Both the position numbers and the translations under genes were made by a program. Below, one piece after another: positions 37,801 through 52,034 of a stretch of 64,000 nt of DNA. A model generated the notes under the pieces. It saw only the letters and a program-made list of their open reading frames with translations, made no database searches and had not been told where the DNA came from. Numbering within the stretch: the first letter of the stretch is position 1; each line of letters begins with the position of its first letter. Source of the DNA: Phoronis australis (lineage: Eukaryota; Phoronida; Phoronidae); the NCBI GenBank assembly GCA_002633005.1, contig NMRA01000122.1:340171-404170 (forward strand), given 5' to 3'.

Positions 37801-40753
37801 CCTTGTCCTCTTATCACAAGAGTGGCTTGTGATACATGTTTTGCAGATAGTAATAGTATATTAGCTTGTGGTGAGTATAGACATGAAATGTAGTATGCAT
37901 AGAAGAAAATGTCTGGATTTAGCCATTGTTAATAAACTCCCTGCATCCGTTCACAAATTTGGCAGCGCCTGAAAGTGCTGGCTGGCTTAAGACGATGCAC
38001 TCATAATAAAATTTCAGGTTGGAGTCCGATGCCAAATTTGGAGGAGATTAAGCTGTCGCCTATCCGCAATCACATTCCTTCTGCAACGCAAAGAGCTTGT
38101 TGATTTCTATTCAAGATGTCATTTTTGTAGCCACTATCACCACAACAATATAATCAAGTTTCATTGGGAGATCAAGATACCAACTATGAACGACCTCTAG
38201 TGGACACATGTTCTGCACCAACATATGCAGTTAGATATCAAGATCAACACTTGCTGAATACAAATTCAAAGGCAATTGTGAAAAAGATAAACACACAATG
38301 AAAATTGTCTTTAAACAAAATTATATAACCAATTTGAAATGCAGCTTATGCAGAACTGAAAAAAATCATTTGATCTGCTTAAGTGTGCTTAAAACAGCAT
38401 TGTGTTTTTGCACATGGATATAATTTAATTATAAGGATTTTAATACATGTAAATCAAAACTTCTTTTGTTTGGGACACAATAAAACAGTGAAGAGAAATT
38501 TATTTGCTGAAAATTCCCAATACTGAAAAATAACTTCAGGAAATTTTACTTCGCCTTTAGCGGGTACATATAGCTGTCAACAAACAACTTTTGATAAAAT
38601 CTTGAGCATTTGCAGTGTTGTAGTAAGCTTCCAAAAACTAGAAAAATGACAATTATTTTTGTTCCAAATTGAAGAATGGTCACCTTATGTATACGCATGT
38701 GTACAAGCACATGTAAGTTTAACAATAGATAAACAACAAAACTAAACTGGGTTAGCTTCACAGTCCTAAACTATACAAATATTTTGTACACTTCTACAAA
38801 CAGTCAACTCCTTCCATAGTTTTAACCCCCATAGCTTGCCTGTTGGAGACAGACATGCAATCATAAATACTTCAAATAGTCAAAAGATTTGGCCTGTGAT
38901 GACAATCCAATGTGTTACACCTGCCAAGCACCAGTTATCTGATCCGAAGGCCCTGGCTGGAAAGAGCATCGCAACGCAACAAAAACATGTCCAGTAATCA
39001 TTCACTGGACGGGAGCTGGTGATTAAGCCAATGGGGGGCGCATGTCAACAGGTATGATATCAATGCAGGGAATGTACTCAATGTAACGCGCAGCTAGTGA
39101 CCTGTGACAACCATGTCGCAGCCTCTCCGCAGCCTCTCCGCAATCTCAGATTCCAAACACGTGATTGGTCTCGACAGAAGAATGTCAAGCAAAGTGCATT
39201 TGTATTTCAAAAAAGATGCTGAATTTTCATTACACTCTCCGTAACCGTTGACAGAAGCCATATACTATAATCACAACAGCCAATGTGGTTTGCAAAAATC
39301 AACAACTGCAATTCCCACATCCTGAATTCAACTCTCCTCTTTGGTGAAGGTAGAAAAACATTGTATGACCTAGATTTCGGAAACCAACTTCAGTGTCGAG
39401 TTGGACTAGTGAAGAAGTATGCACAGCACCTCAATCAGTTTTTTTAAATTTTTTGTCTGCTTTGCAATTCAATGAGGAACAATAAAACTTCAAGAACATC
39501 AGAATGACAAATGTCAAACTAAACTTAGTGCAACATAGTTACAGCAGGGGAGCGGTGTACAACTGCCGGCCGAGAGATGTTCAGTCCTTGTAGGCAAAAA
39601 GTGAAGAAAGGCACTCCGCTACTCTCGCGAGTGGTTAACCACGCTGGAAGATGATTCTCATTCAGGGAATACTGGCATTCGTCTCTAAAGTCATTGGTGG
39701 ATCAATGTTGTTGTGGTCACAACATGGTCACATATCAAGACAAGCTAAATGGTATTCATGATATTCATGGTATTCATAACAGCCACTAGGTGACCATTTG
39801 CAATGTCACAAATTTTTTAAGCCTAATCTCACCATAGACCACGCAGTGTCTGCAAGAAAAAAACGACCAGCACTACAATCCACCGATTTTCCCAAAAATG
39901 TTTTTGCAACTGATCAGCCGAAAGGTTACCATCTGTCCAGCCAAGTTGAGCCAGACATGACATCATGGCTTGGCTATTCTCACACATCACACATAGTATC
40001 AGGTCAGGATCAGTCTGCATCAGATACCCAAATGCCAGCCAAGCTTGCAGAGCTTGCTCACTCTGAAAATATGTGACCCTCTGTCTAAAAATAGGCTGTT
40101 TTGGACAATACTGTTGCATCTCTGAGACATTAAATGGCACTTTGTAACCATTTGTCAACACAACTGGTAAACTGCAGATTTGCAATCACACCAACAAATT
40201 ACAAAGTATGGTAATTATCCACTTATTTTCGCACAAAAACAAATGCGAAGTTGTAGTTTTCCATTCTTTAAATGTTGATCTTGTGGCAAATACTGAGAGC
40301 TTCACCAAACACTGTTTTATGACCTCTACACTGAGTGCAAACCAAGGTAACAGTTGACTAAAATTTTCTTAATCCATGTTTTCGTAGAAAAATTTTACAA
40401 AATAAAATTTCACTTGTCCACCACGGCTAAACAGGTAAAGAAATACCATATTTCTCATCTAAACAGGACATCAAATATTTCTACTAGTTTTCCAATGATA
40501 GGATCCCTCAAAGTATGTGTATACACAAAACAACATTTGCTAAGTCATGTTACAACAATCCACATACAGAAATGATCACAATCAGCATAACTCTCCAACC
40601 CACCTCCCACTGACCCCTCTCCCCTCCCGGATTATCACCAAATTCTTCCTGGTTCCGTGTCCATTCTGTACTTTTTCAGTAGCTTTTACTGTTTTTTTTT
40701 CTGATGAAGACGTATTCATTCCAAACTGTTGGAACAGTCAATAAAATTGTGAG

Positions 40754-40866
40754 GAAAAGTATGCACTACACTGACGAGGACCATGCGAGGACCATGCACT
40801 GCGCTTATATATTAAAAAGTATGCACTACACTTGCGAGGACCATGCACTGCGCTTATATATTAAAA
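40754..40866. repeat. tandem duplication of ~55 bp
   Basis: AAAAGTATGCACTACACT...GAGGACCATGCACTGCGCTTATATATT is repeated twice; the first copy also duplicates GCGAGGACCAT internally. High identity indicates a recent event. Confidence 0.9.
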
Positions 40867-41707
40867 AGTAGGACACAATTTCATTTGTAAAGTTTAAACA
40901 TTTTACTAGGATTAAGTATTAATAAACAAGCTCAAAATATAATCATAGTGACATCTACTTAAAGGTAAAAGGGCAATAAATGTGTCATTCAGAAATAGCA
41001 TCAATGCACAATGAAATAATCATCGTTTTGTCATCTTTAATTACCTTCCTTCAGTGGCTCTATTAATAAACCAGCACAATTATTGTGGTCTCCATCTGAC
41101 ACCCCACACCCCAGAACCACAAGACCACAGCTACCCCCTTTCCACCTCTCTATGCAGGCTGGCCCCTGGATTTGGTGGTTAGGGATGACTCATGCCCAGC
41201 AACCACAGCAAATGTAACCGCCCAGCTTGGGTTTCCCTGAATCCAAACACTGGCTTCTCCCTGTTTGTCCAGTTGGTTTCCCAAATGGAACCCGAGCTGG
41301 TAGTGCCAAAATTTGCTGACTGGCCACCCATGCTAGGAACATCCAGAAGATATGGTAGTGATAATGCTGTTTATTTTTCCTCTCTCTCACCCTTGCCACT
41401 CAGGAGGATCCATCTGCACTGGATGAACAGTTCCCAGCAGAGTAAACTGTTGAGCTCACACTCTCAGTGCTTTGCCTTGTATTTCCTAATCTACTATATT
41501 ACATGTTTGCAAAGAAATGAAAAGAAAAACAAAACTATTTCTTTGCATGACATTTATTGAATTCCTGAATAGTGCGGCTGCAGTCACGGACTCGCCCAAA
41601 AAAGGAAAACAAAAGAAAACCTTCTGCAATACTCTTTTCTAAAATCCCTGTTAACAACAGAAGTGGCGACAAAACCATCCCTAGTGCTTTGAAATTTATA
41701 TCCATTT

Positions 41708-41782
41708 AATAATAATAATAATAACAATAATAATAATAACAACAATAACACCAATAACAATAACAATAATAATAATAATAAG
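41708..41782. repeat. (AAT/AAC)n microsatellite
   Basis: About 75 bp of AAT and AAC triplets with few interruptions. It gives a poly-leucine frame on the minus strand that is not a gene. Confidence 0.93.
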
Positions 41783-42039
41783 AATTGATAACACATGTAA
41801 ACAAGTGAAGTTCACTGATCAGCCACAATGTCCTAAATCAAACCGTCATACCAGTCCACATTAGAATTTATAAATTTACAGTATCTAGTTAATCTGCAAT
41901 AATCTCCTTAACAAATGTAAGAGTCAATTCCTCCCCCCCCCCAAAAAAAAAACAATTGGTTCCACTTGAAGCCATGTGTGAATGAATGAGGTCATGAACG
42001 CTAAATGTTGTCATGTTAAAAAAATGGTCCAAAAAGTTG

Positions 42040-42565
42040 TGGTGTCCAGCTAATTACCATATGTATCAAGTCATTCATGATCTAACTATTCAAGAGGAGA
42101 TCTACTTCTATCTCTGTCAGCTGTCAATGGCCAGATAGTCTCCATTTATTCTCAAAACAATAAAAAGCTCCAACGTTTATCATAATATTTAGGCATGGTG
42201 CATCGAATTATCCCTGCCTGTCAATAGTGCATCTCGCGTCAATTGGGAGGCCACAGTGAAAACCCATGACTATCAAAACATGTTCTCTTGTGCATGGGAA
42301 TGAGTAATCCCAACAGATTGTCAGACACTCACTATCACATGGCTAATTTAAAGCTAGAGGTGGACATCTATTACCACAGAGTAGCCATTGGAACCAATTA
42401 GGTTTTGTGCATCATGAAAAAAACTTGTCTCTAAACAATGCAATCTGCCAAGACCAGCAGGGGTGTACACTGACGCACCTAATATTAATTTGTTTTAATA
42501 TTACGATGCATCTAGCGTCAGCTGTCTTGTCACCCTAATTATTAATCAGCACATGAATGAGTTTT
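42040..42565. promoter_or_regulatory. candidate intronic regulatory element
   Basis: Unique DNA rich in developmental-factor-like motifs: CTGTCAGCTGTCA (paired TGTCA MEIS/TGIF-type cores), CCTGTCAAT, ATTATTAATCA and an imperfect inverted repeat (CTGACGC...TAATATTAA/TTAATATTA...GCGTCAG, 42470-42530). No repeat family or open frame accounts for it. Enhancer activity is inference. Confidence 0.25.
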
Positions 42566-43299
42566 GAATGCCTGCAAGTTACTAATAATTAAATAAATAA
42601 TAAGATATTGATGCCAAATAACCAATATGTTTTAAATATTCAGTAATTAAGCCTACATAGCCAGAAAAGCATCAATGGGCATGAAATTTATCTTGTTAAA
42701 AAATATAACATTTGTATATAAAGTAAAATGAATGAGTGCATCCCCTTACCCCTTACAAAGAACAGATGATTTTGCTTTTTAAGCATAGTCACGGAAACAA
42801 TATATTGTATATCATGTTTGGCGATAACTTGGGATATCCAGTTAGCTTCAGCAGAATTTCAGTAAATTGCTTGTTAAAACAAATATTCAACACAGTTCTT
42901 TCACCACATCTTCACCAATGGCTTTTGCATTAACTGCTCAGAAAACAAAAGATTTCAAACGTAACCAAGCCTAAGATATCTTCGACCAAGCATACAAGTT
43001 GGTGTCAGCTCAGTTGAAGTGCTTCTTTTCACCACTAGATGCCACTAGTTGTACCTCAGCTCATGGCAGGCACGTTAGCTTGACTTGCAAGTGGTCTGAA
43101 ATTTTAGACACTTCACAGAATCTCACAGCACTCAACAAGTTCATTCCATAACATCGCGTTGACATTAAGCACTACAAAGCAAATAAACTTACAAGATTTA
43201 TCATGCAAATAATTTTTTAGTCCTTGTTGCTAAAAGCACTGCAACAAAAAACAACAAATAAACAAAAAACAACAAATGAAAACATTTTCGGTCAGTTTG

Positions 43300-46200
43300 A
43301 AATATTCTGACGACTCTGAACTGTATTTTGAAACATTTTTGCGGATTTTTATAAAAAAGACATTAGCAACCCTAAAAACTGCAACTATGGCATTGTGAGC
43401 AAGTGATAGAGTAAACGTAGTGAATTTGATGGGCTGAATCGCTGTTGTATTTATTCATTACCCATTTCCAGCATAATTGCATAGTCTAAGGCATATTGTT
43501 CAAGTAATGAAACTGGGACCAAAAATCTGCAGGTATCTTGAAAATTTACAAATCAGAACTTAAAAGTGAGGGAACACTTATCGGATTGCTCAGAAAGGTT
43601 GACATTTTCAGAACTCCCTCAATCCATCAATAGTGCTGTTATTTTTATTGATTTCACTTTTTAAGGAATTGACTGAAACTGTTCAAAATACCTCATTACA
43701 GAAAGTAAAATATGCAAAATTGACCAAAAAAACTTCTTCTTAAATAACTGAAGAAACAGACTCTTTTACCAGTGTCTGTGATAAATATTTATAATGTAAA
43801 CCAAAACTACAAAATGAAAAACAACAAAAGGCAAAAGTAGACATGCTCAAATAGGCAATAGGTTAGTTCAGAGAATCGCTGTTGAAAAGATAAAACTTAT
43901 GGCAACCTTGAAAAGATTTATCAATCCAAATACTCATTAAGGAAACAAGAAAATACAATCATATTCTGACATACATTTTACTATTTTATCTATTAAAAGA
44001 CAGCTTAAAAAAACTCTCAAGACATGATTGACCGACCAATGAAGAAATGGACATAAATGGTGGCACTAGCAGAAGTTTGCATCACACTTAACAGCACCAT
44101 CACAAGAACTGTTGGCAAATGGAAAATGACAATTATCCCAGTGTGCCGTATAAATAAGTGCAAAGCACTGAAGGGTCATCAGAGACCATCCTGGTATTGA
44201 CTGAAAACCACCACTTCCATCTACTGGGTCCCATGGCAATGAAAATTGCTCAGAACAAAATCTAATTTCTAGAAAAGATTCGCCGTGATGCATTTCAATC
44301 AAGATACGAGGTCATGGTGGGATCTTGACTTTTAACTTATTTTCGCATGATTTCATACTTGCAGCATTCGGAGATAAAACCTTCCTCGAGTCCACTTCAG
44401 AAGAGATAATTTTGTTGCAGACAGTAACAAAAACATTACTCTAAGTTTCAAAGATTCAAGAGAAAAATTATGAAAACAAATAGAAATTTCGTTGACTGGT
44501 CTATCCAAGTTTTACAAGCAGCGCTTGATTTGGCGACCTGCAAGTCACCGATGCGACCTCAGATTGTGTTTGGTGACCAAGAAAAAATTTCAAGTTGCCA
44601 CGAAGTCGCCACTGCGAGTACCAGTCAGACAATAATTCCCCCAAAATTAATTTCAAAGTTTGTGTTGACTTACAAACTTTAAATTACTAATGGTCTTCCT
44701 AGATTTATTACCTTCCGTTCACAATTTTTCCGTTTATTTCGTGAAATCAGTGCCTTTGCCACCACAGCAGTCAGCACATATCAAACACACCTTCAAATTA
44801 CAACAGGAAGTAAACAAACGGAATTGTTTGCCAAAAATCCGGCAAGATCGGTGAACCACGCACCACCAGTGTCATCTGCGTTCTACGTTTGTTCGTCAGT
44901 CGGAGGACTTTTGGGAATGACAAATAAAATGTGCATTTAGGTGGAGACATCGAAGAGGTATGCATAAGGTTCTGCGAACGGAATGACAGTACATCCTTTT
45001 TTTGCTTGACAACTTTAATGCCGAGATTGACAAACCCAGATTTCATTTAGTGATCTTAATTTTCACTTTTTTCACTTTTTGGAGACCTCAAATTTCGTTT
45101 GGTGACCTCAGATTTTTGGCAAGAAGTCCATCCATCAGAAATATGTGTATAGACATGTCTCAGGCCACATTAACCTACCAGGTGTGCATTCGGAGATGCA
45201 ACAACCCTGCAAAAACACAAGCACGAGACATTGCCATGGCAGTATTATAAGCGAAGCACGATTCTTGCATCTACAGAACTCAGCCCAGTATTGGCTAGGT
45301 AGGTCAGGGGTCAATATGACCTGGAGTTTGGTAAATTACACACTAATTTCGACCAGGTACATAGAGAGAAAAAAATGGCCAACATCACCGCAGCTGCGTT
45401 TAATCTCCGCCCAGACAAAGTTGATCAATGAACTGAGGGGGTTCCCCTTTAGAAGAGGTACATAGGAGATGTCAGGTGACTTCTCCACGGCCAGTTTCAA
45501 TCTCAAATAGTGACTTTTTTAAGACCCCCACACCATAGTCTGACGAAATTTGATGAATCCTTGTGTTTCAAAAGTGATTTAAATGGCCACATAAAGTTGT
45601 AATTGTGTCAAGACAAATAATGTTGCTTAGCATTGTATTGTATTTATTGTATTGTATTGCATGGTACTGTACTGCATAGTTTTGTGGTGAACTGGGGCAC
45701 ATTCCAACATTTTAACAGGAAGGTGCATGTCTGCATAGATCCTTTTCAGTTGTTCAGATGTTGCCTGTCATTCATTATCAGGGCTTTCCAGGAACCTATC
45801 AAAACGTTTGATAATGTTACTTGGACAAGATCAAATCTTTAACTACTTCCTTTACATACAAATTTTATTCAAAGCTTTGCATCAGCTTATTTCCCAGATC
45901 AATAGCACTGTTCCTGGCCAGCTGACCACAATGTTTGCTGGACAACTGGACACATACTGTTGTGCATGGCAAAGCAAAGTTTACTAACCATTAAAGGGTT
46001 CATGAATATCCTCTTTCCAGTTTGTACACACACTAATCCATTGCAAATAAACCAAGGCACAAACAAGTGTAAAACAGGATGTGAGAGAAGCAGACATCTA
46101 TAGTCCATAAGAGCTCTCTCGTAATTGTTATCAGAGTAATATCCCTCTGTTTTGTTTATGTTCAATATTCTCTGAGACATCTAGTGTTTACACACCTATT

Positions 46201-49200
46201 GACCTGACAATTGTCTGTTGAATTAACCCAGCATATCTAAGCATTTCCCCTCAGGTCGGTCTGAGCATATAGACTGCTCTGAGTTTCAAAAGTACATTGT
46301 TGTAGGCTGTTATATTGTCCTCAAGTGCATATTCAGAGTAATTCAGTTCAAAATGTTCCTTGCACCTTGCAGCAGGATCAGACTGTACAATTGGTAATGC
46401 AATGGTCAGGGATAAAAAATCTACCATTCACAATTTATATGGTTAAAAAAGAAGTGTTGAACAGTAAAAAATAAATTACATTGTACCTCCAAGTCAGTTA
46501 TCACTTCAACATCAAGGCCATGTTAAAAATTAATGGACGTGTACATCGCCGGGGCAATGGGCTGCCTCAGGTTTTGATGTTTCCTACAAAACTCTTGACG
46601 TATTTTGAATTTGAAATGTTTCACTTTTTGAAATAAAGAACATGGCTGGTTTTGCAGAGCACTGATAGAACACTTTGGTTTGCACAAGACAAGATGGGAC
46701 CAGCCTGTAATTATATCAGACTCAGTTTCCTGTCTAAGTACGCATCCATAGTCATGTGAATAACAGTGTAACCACAGTTGTGTATTACTGCGTGTAACAT
46801 AAAATCTCTACTGCAAAAACGGATAAAAAATAACCCACACTGCAAGGAAGACATCAAACGAAAACACTAGTTTATCTCAAGTGCTCAGTCACACAAAACA
46901 GTTACACACTGTAGCAAGCCAGTTCCCATGGAACTAACTGAACAATATGCAACTGGGCAGGACAGTCTGTTAGAAATGTGACAATACAGAATCCCAGCTG
47001 AAAACATCAAGATCATATCATCATGTCAAATTGTGAAATTAAATACTCATTTCAAACCACCGGGAGTGTCGATTGACACCAGCTTTACTACACAACACAG
47101 ACAGTCTATATCCTGGGAAAAACGTTAAAACCACAAACATAACTACAGCGGAAATGAAACCGATTGTAAAACACAATGTGAAAATGATCATAGATGATTA
47201 TGTGAATCCACTCCCCAGATTGATATATAACTGACAGCTTGACTGACAGTTGTCAAAAAGAGTTTGACCCAGGCAGTGTAAAGTGCCCTTGGTGACCCTA
47301 TTTTTCTTGAGTGTTGCCCATGACCCATATCATGCTATGAGTTGTCCCAGATACAGGGTGGGAGGGAGTGGGTAGGCCAACCCACTACACTCAGTGCATA
47401 ACCGATGGTTCATTGACTTCAAGCTAAGAACTAGTATACCATTACCATACAACTAGAAACGCAAACAACTATGAAAACATTTTAAACATGTTGAATTAGT
47501 AAACACCAAATTAGTAATAATAACGTGAAGCACTTGGATGAACTGGGAGAGATTACATTTCTGTTTGTCAATATAATCAACAAGTTGTTCTGTGAAGGTC
47601 AGATTAGAATAAAAACACTAAGTCACTGTCACGGATAAGGGACTAAAGCGCATTTCCAAGAAACCCTTCAATTCTTTACTGCATAAACTAATTTTGCTGA
47701 GAATTAAGTCCTTGGATGTCAATAATCAGATGTCTCAGTTATTATTACTGCTGATTGGTATTTCTGCACAGCATATGAGTCTCCCTTCTACAGTCAAACC
47801 ACTGTTATTGAGTTGTTTTATTGTGTCATGTATTGGTGAATGTTTGAACAAATCATTTAATTCAAGCACCATTATCAGAATTATATTTAGTATTTAAAAA
47901 ACCAATAATCTACCACACTACCTNCCTTACAACAAAACTTCAGCATTGTCAGACACTAGCTACAACACCTACCACCCACAGGGTATTCCTCCAAGATGTG
48001 AACACATTCGCTTAATTAGCCAGCTATTCTTAAAGAACTATCCATTTGTTTATTGTTGGCATGCCTCTTGATTAGTCATTATGAAAGGCCCCAGTGTGTC
48101 CGCTTGGCTGGACTGAGTGTGTTGCCTGTGTGTGTTTAGTCAACACTTGGCAGTAACAGTGTCTACTTTGCCCTTCTACATGTGTGTACCTGGTCCTACA
48201 TGGTGACTCAGGCTAAACAATAATAACAATAGTCCCCATGTAAAACAGCCAAGCAGAGTGGGCTGGTAATAAGAACCCGAATAGCATAAGCCAGCAAAGT
48301 GTGCTGTATTGTAAACCTGTGTACAAGCCAATGTACGGGGTGTTTTCTCAACAAATTTTGGGACCTATGTCAAAAGGGGGGAATGTAGTGGCATGCATGA
48401 TATGCGCGCAATGTGTGCGCCAGGGATGAAGGTAAGCAGGTTGGGGTGGGCGTAGAAAGTATAATAATTACTGTTGTGTATAAAATGACTCACACCATCA
48501 ATATTATCACTATCATTAATGTAAAATATTTAGAAGGTAAGATCACTCAAATTCTGGTCACAATTCAAGAGAGGATTGCAAATGGAGTTGTAGTAATCTC
48601 AAAAAGCTAGCTTCATTTGTTTTTTACCGACATTGACTCCCTCTCAGCTGCATGTAGACGTTCAGTCATACAAAGGTAGCTGGCTACCTAACTATGTGCA
48701 GGATTTTAAACAGTCTGTAATTAACACATTTCCCTAACATCCAGATATAACGCTTCTCGGCTCTGTCTAGGCTTAACTTCAATTATTGTGCACTATTTTT
48801 TCTGTAATAAACACTCATAAATGACACGTATCCTCAAAATTTGGAAAACTCTGTTCAAAGACACTACAAACGAATTGCCATAACAACTAGAGTTGGAGGA
48901 GGCATGTCATAAGCAACCTTGTTGGTTGTTCAACATTCTCAAAACCACAATTTCCTTTGCTGTCTTTCCACAGTTTCAAAAATGATTAGATGCCTGTGCA
49001 CGTGCTCAATAAATCTTCAATTCACTTTGATCTCTACAAGGGATAACTTTACCAACCTTTAAAATTCTTGGGTGGCTGCATATTCTTATGTAGTTGCCAG
49101 AGTTTTCCTGTTACGCTGTCTGAGCACACCTCCCTCCGGTTTTAAAGTTAACATTTAAAATCATACACTTGACTTCAATGGGATCAAACAAAAGTTAAAA

Positions 49201-49700
49201 ATGTTAATTAATGGTCACTTTTCTATCTGTGTGACCACCTGGCAGAAGGCTACATGGCAACAATGCAGTCTACGGTGGAGTTTCCAAACACAATATGGCA
49301 GAATTGATACTGAAAAATAATTTAAAGACCTTGCACAGACAAACACAAGTTGTTTTCTTTATTCAAATTTTATCAAAATTTTCAACAAAAGTAAACAGGA
49401 GGAGACCCTTACTGGATCATTTCCAACGTTTACATTTTATAATTGTCATCAACAAAAACACAATAAAATTAAATCATTTCTAACAATAAACTTGATTTTT
49501 TTAAAGTTGGAAAAACAATGATTTTGGCAATAATCCGAATGAGCCACAGAAAGCAGATAATTGCAAAGGCTGACTGAGGCTACTTTTTGAAAGAAAAAGA
49601 GAAGACTAGTAGGAAGGAAATAAACTATCACTTGTTTCTTCAGTTTCACCAGCAGTGAGTAGACTTCTCAGTAGAAATTTGTACATCCCTTTGCAAGGCT
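43300..49700. other. intronic stretch, no gene seen
   Basis: AT-rich DNA. 44567-45110 has three GTTTGGTGACC/ATTTAGTGATC-like segments in one orientation, a likely degraded repeat. 47990-48260 is unique with forkhead-, NFI- and E-box-like motifs. 48400-48440 is a CpG-rich spot ending in a strong donor-like ATGAAG|GTAAGC on the plus strand but with only seven codons before it. One ambiguous base at 47924. Confidence 0.45.
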
Positions 49701-49779
49701 AATTAGCGCTTAGCAACATGGCTCTCAGGCAACCAGGAAGCTCTACTAAATAAAATATGCATATTAAACATTTAATCAA

Positions 49780-50432
49780 AAGGCCCTTTCAAATACAGTT
49801 AACTGACAGCTACCAGTGAGGCTTGGATGTTAAGTGTGCTTAATAGAGAAGCTAAGCGTTAGCGTAACCATCATCTTTGGAGTTAGTCAGAAAACTGGTT
49901 CAGGTATTATTGCAAGGCGGCGCTTTGCTGTTTTTATCCTTGCCTTCAAAAATGGTAAGGAGTTGACTTCTTCTCCTCTAACTTGACAAGGCGGAGTCAA
50001 CAGATGGGATGATGATGATGGACTAGATGATGATATATTAAAAAAAATTTGACTCGGCCGATCCGAACAAAGGTTACTGCGTATGGCTTATGGTGGGAAC
50101 TCGTTTTGCGTACACTATACGTTCCGCAAATACATGGATAAACTAAAACAGAGTGCTTATACTGCCAAAATAATAAATATTAGAACAAATACATTAACAA
50201 ATATTAACCAGTCACCGCCCGCTGTTGGCAATCACAGTGACCCTTGGTGATAACTCCAATAGCATCAAAGTAAAGCGTTTCCATTGTAGTGAAGCATCAA
50301 CACTTCACTGTTAAATCCACCTCTTTACTCCGGAGTTATGTATTTCGCACTGTTAACTTCGATTCAAGGCCAAAGTTAAGTGTTCAGTCATTACCGAAGC
50401 TTCGGAAGCAGTGGGAAAGGCCTTTAAAAAAT
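49780..50432 (-). mobile_element. MITE-like element, long member of family A
   Basis: About 650 bp between AAGGCCCTTTCAAATAC (left) and a reversed right end AAAGGCCTTTCCCACTG, the same terminal type as the elements at 17965 and 61966. The part at 50190-50432 matches family A sequence (TTAAATCCACCT, CAGTGACC, CATCAAAG blocks). The part at 49920-50180 matches 21045-21345 in reverse. No transposase frame. Confidence 0.6.
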
Positions 50433-51999
50433 ATAGTAACAGTGGTTAGCAACATGTCCACTCCATGCAACATGCAACTGAATTACAATGATGCTCCAAG
50501 TACTGTTTAAAAATATCAGAAAATGCCATTGCACAACACACCGGATTATCAGTACTAAACAGTTGTCCACACCAGAGCTAAAAATCTGAACTATCAACAT
50601 GGTGCCAGTACACAGAAACCACATCTGTTATTTGAACCTGAACCGGGTTTTGCCTGGTGACGCGCTTGTTTCCTTCAGGGCGACCCGTCTTGACGTCTTA
50701 TGACCAAATTCCATTCAAATTCCAATAGCAATTGTCGCAGACCACCAAATTTTGTTGTGTCTACAATTGATACACCTGTAATACTGCAGCTATCAGGTGA
50801 ACTTAATTACTTAGAACTTCCAGGGGGGGGGTCACACCAGAATGATTTGGGTTAGATTTTGCAAAGAGGGAACTCAAGTCGTTGATGAAGACAATTTCAA
50901 ATTGTGCAAACTGAAATGCCATTTTTATTCCACATTGTGGCATAAGCCAGCGACATGCCATCTACATCATATTTTAATTGAGCTAGAGTTCAGCAAGCCT
51001 AGATGAACACATATGAGAACAGGCCACAGGGCCCACGAAACTTTTCACAAGACTCCGCTTGAAATTTGACCAATCAAATTGCATGAAACAGAATAAGTTA
51101 GTGCAAGTGTGCGTTGCAATAGGACAATTTCTATGTCTCCAGTAAATTTTGGTGGTCGTGGGCCCTGGAGACATCAAATAATTTGATGTTCTGTGGGTAA
51201 ATAATCGACAATAACTGTCTCCGATTGTGTTTGCGTTCAACTGAATCAAAATCTCCATTCTGTTTTCTACCTTTAAAGCATGCGAAATCTGCTTGCCCCC
51301 CCCCCCCCTTTAACCGTGTCAACAACTGTCCTTGAGGTGCCCTAGGTAACATGATCCACCACATTAATTCAAGAAGGGTCATTGTATTCCCTGCTGATGT
51401 CATTGTTGGTAATACATATGTGTGCATTGCCAACAGCCAAATAGCAGAGAGGTCAAAATGTTGCCAACACCGCCACCCTAGCTGGCCGACCTTTCAGCGC
51501 AATCCCAGAGGAGGTGTCAAGGTCGATTGTGCGCTTTGAAGGATGACATCAAATACGGTAGTACCTGGCTAACAATCAATATTGTCAACTAGTCAATTTC
51601 TCCCAGGCACTGATAACTGTCAACAGATGGTGTGCCAAACAATAAATCACAGTGTCGAAAAGCCTGGCAAGCATCACTTTTCAATGTCTACATTACTGAT
51701 GGCATTTGTCATACAAACTTGTTTAGCAATAAACAGCAAAAATTTGAAATTGCTTCAACTAGTTCTGTCCCAGGTGCCAACCGAGACACATTTCTTTCCC
51801 TGAATTCTAGTGCAAAACCTGATAATTGTATGCTAGCCAAGAGGTAATTAACTTGTCTTGTGCTGCAACCTTTTAAGAAGAATAATACAACAAAGGGACC
51901 TTGTGACGTGATAAAAACCAGCAACAACCTTGGAGCTGTATCCAGATAGACCTCAACTTGTACCAAGACATGAATATTCCAATGATAGTTGAAAGGACA

Positions 52000-52034
52000 T
52001 TGTGTGTGTGCGTGTGTGTGTGTGTGTGTGTGTG
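52000..52034. repeat. (TG)n microsatellite
   Basis: About 17 TG dinucleotides with one CG interruption. Confidence 0.95.

Noticed and set aside
39829-40185. 118-codon minus ORF with balanced composition
   Set aside because: No recognisable domain and no ATG start; length is within chance expectation.
41192-41560. 122-codon plus ORF, and an apparent acceptor before EDPSALDEQFPAE-stop at 41404
   Set aside because: The implied upstream intron would be about 50 bp and out of phase; no family match. Probably coincidence.
42498-42510. TAATATTAC, identical to the replication-origin nonamer of some circular ssDNA viruses
   Set aside because: No Rep-like frame nearby; the motif is AT-rich and sits in a larger imperfect inverted repeat, so coincidence is likely.
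44798-45046. 82-codon minus ORF in a moderately CpG-rich patch
   Set aside because: Flanked by GTTTGGTGACC-like repeat segments and without family features; more likely repeat-derived.
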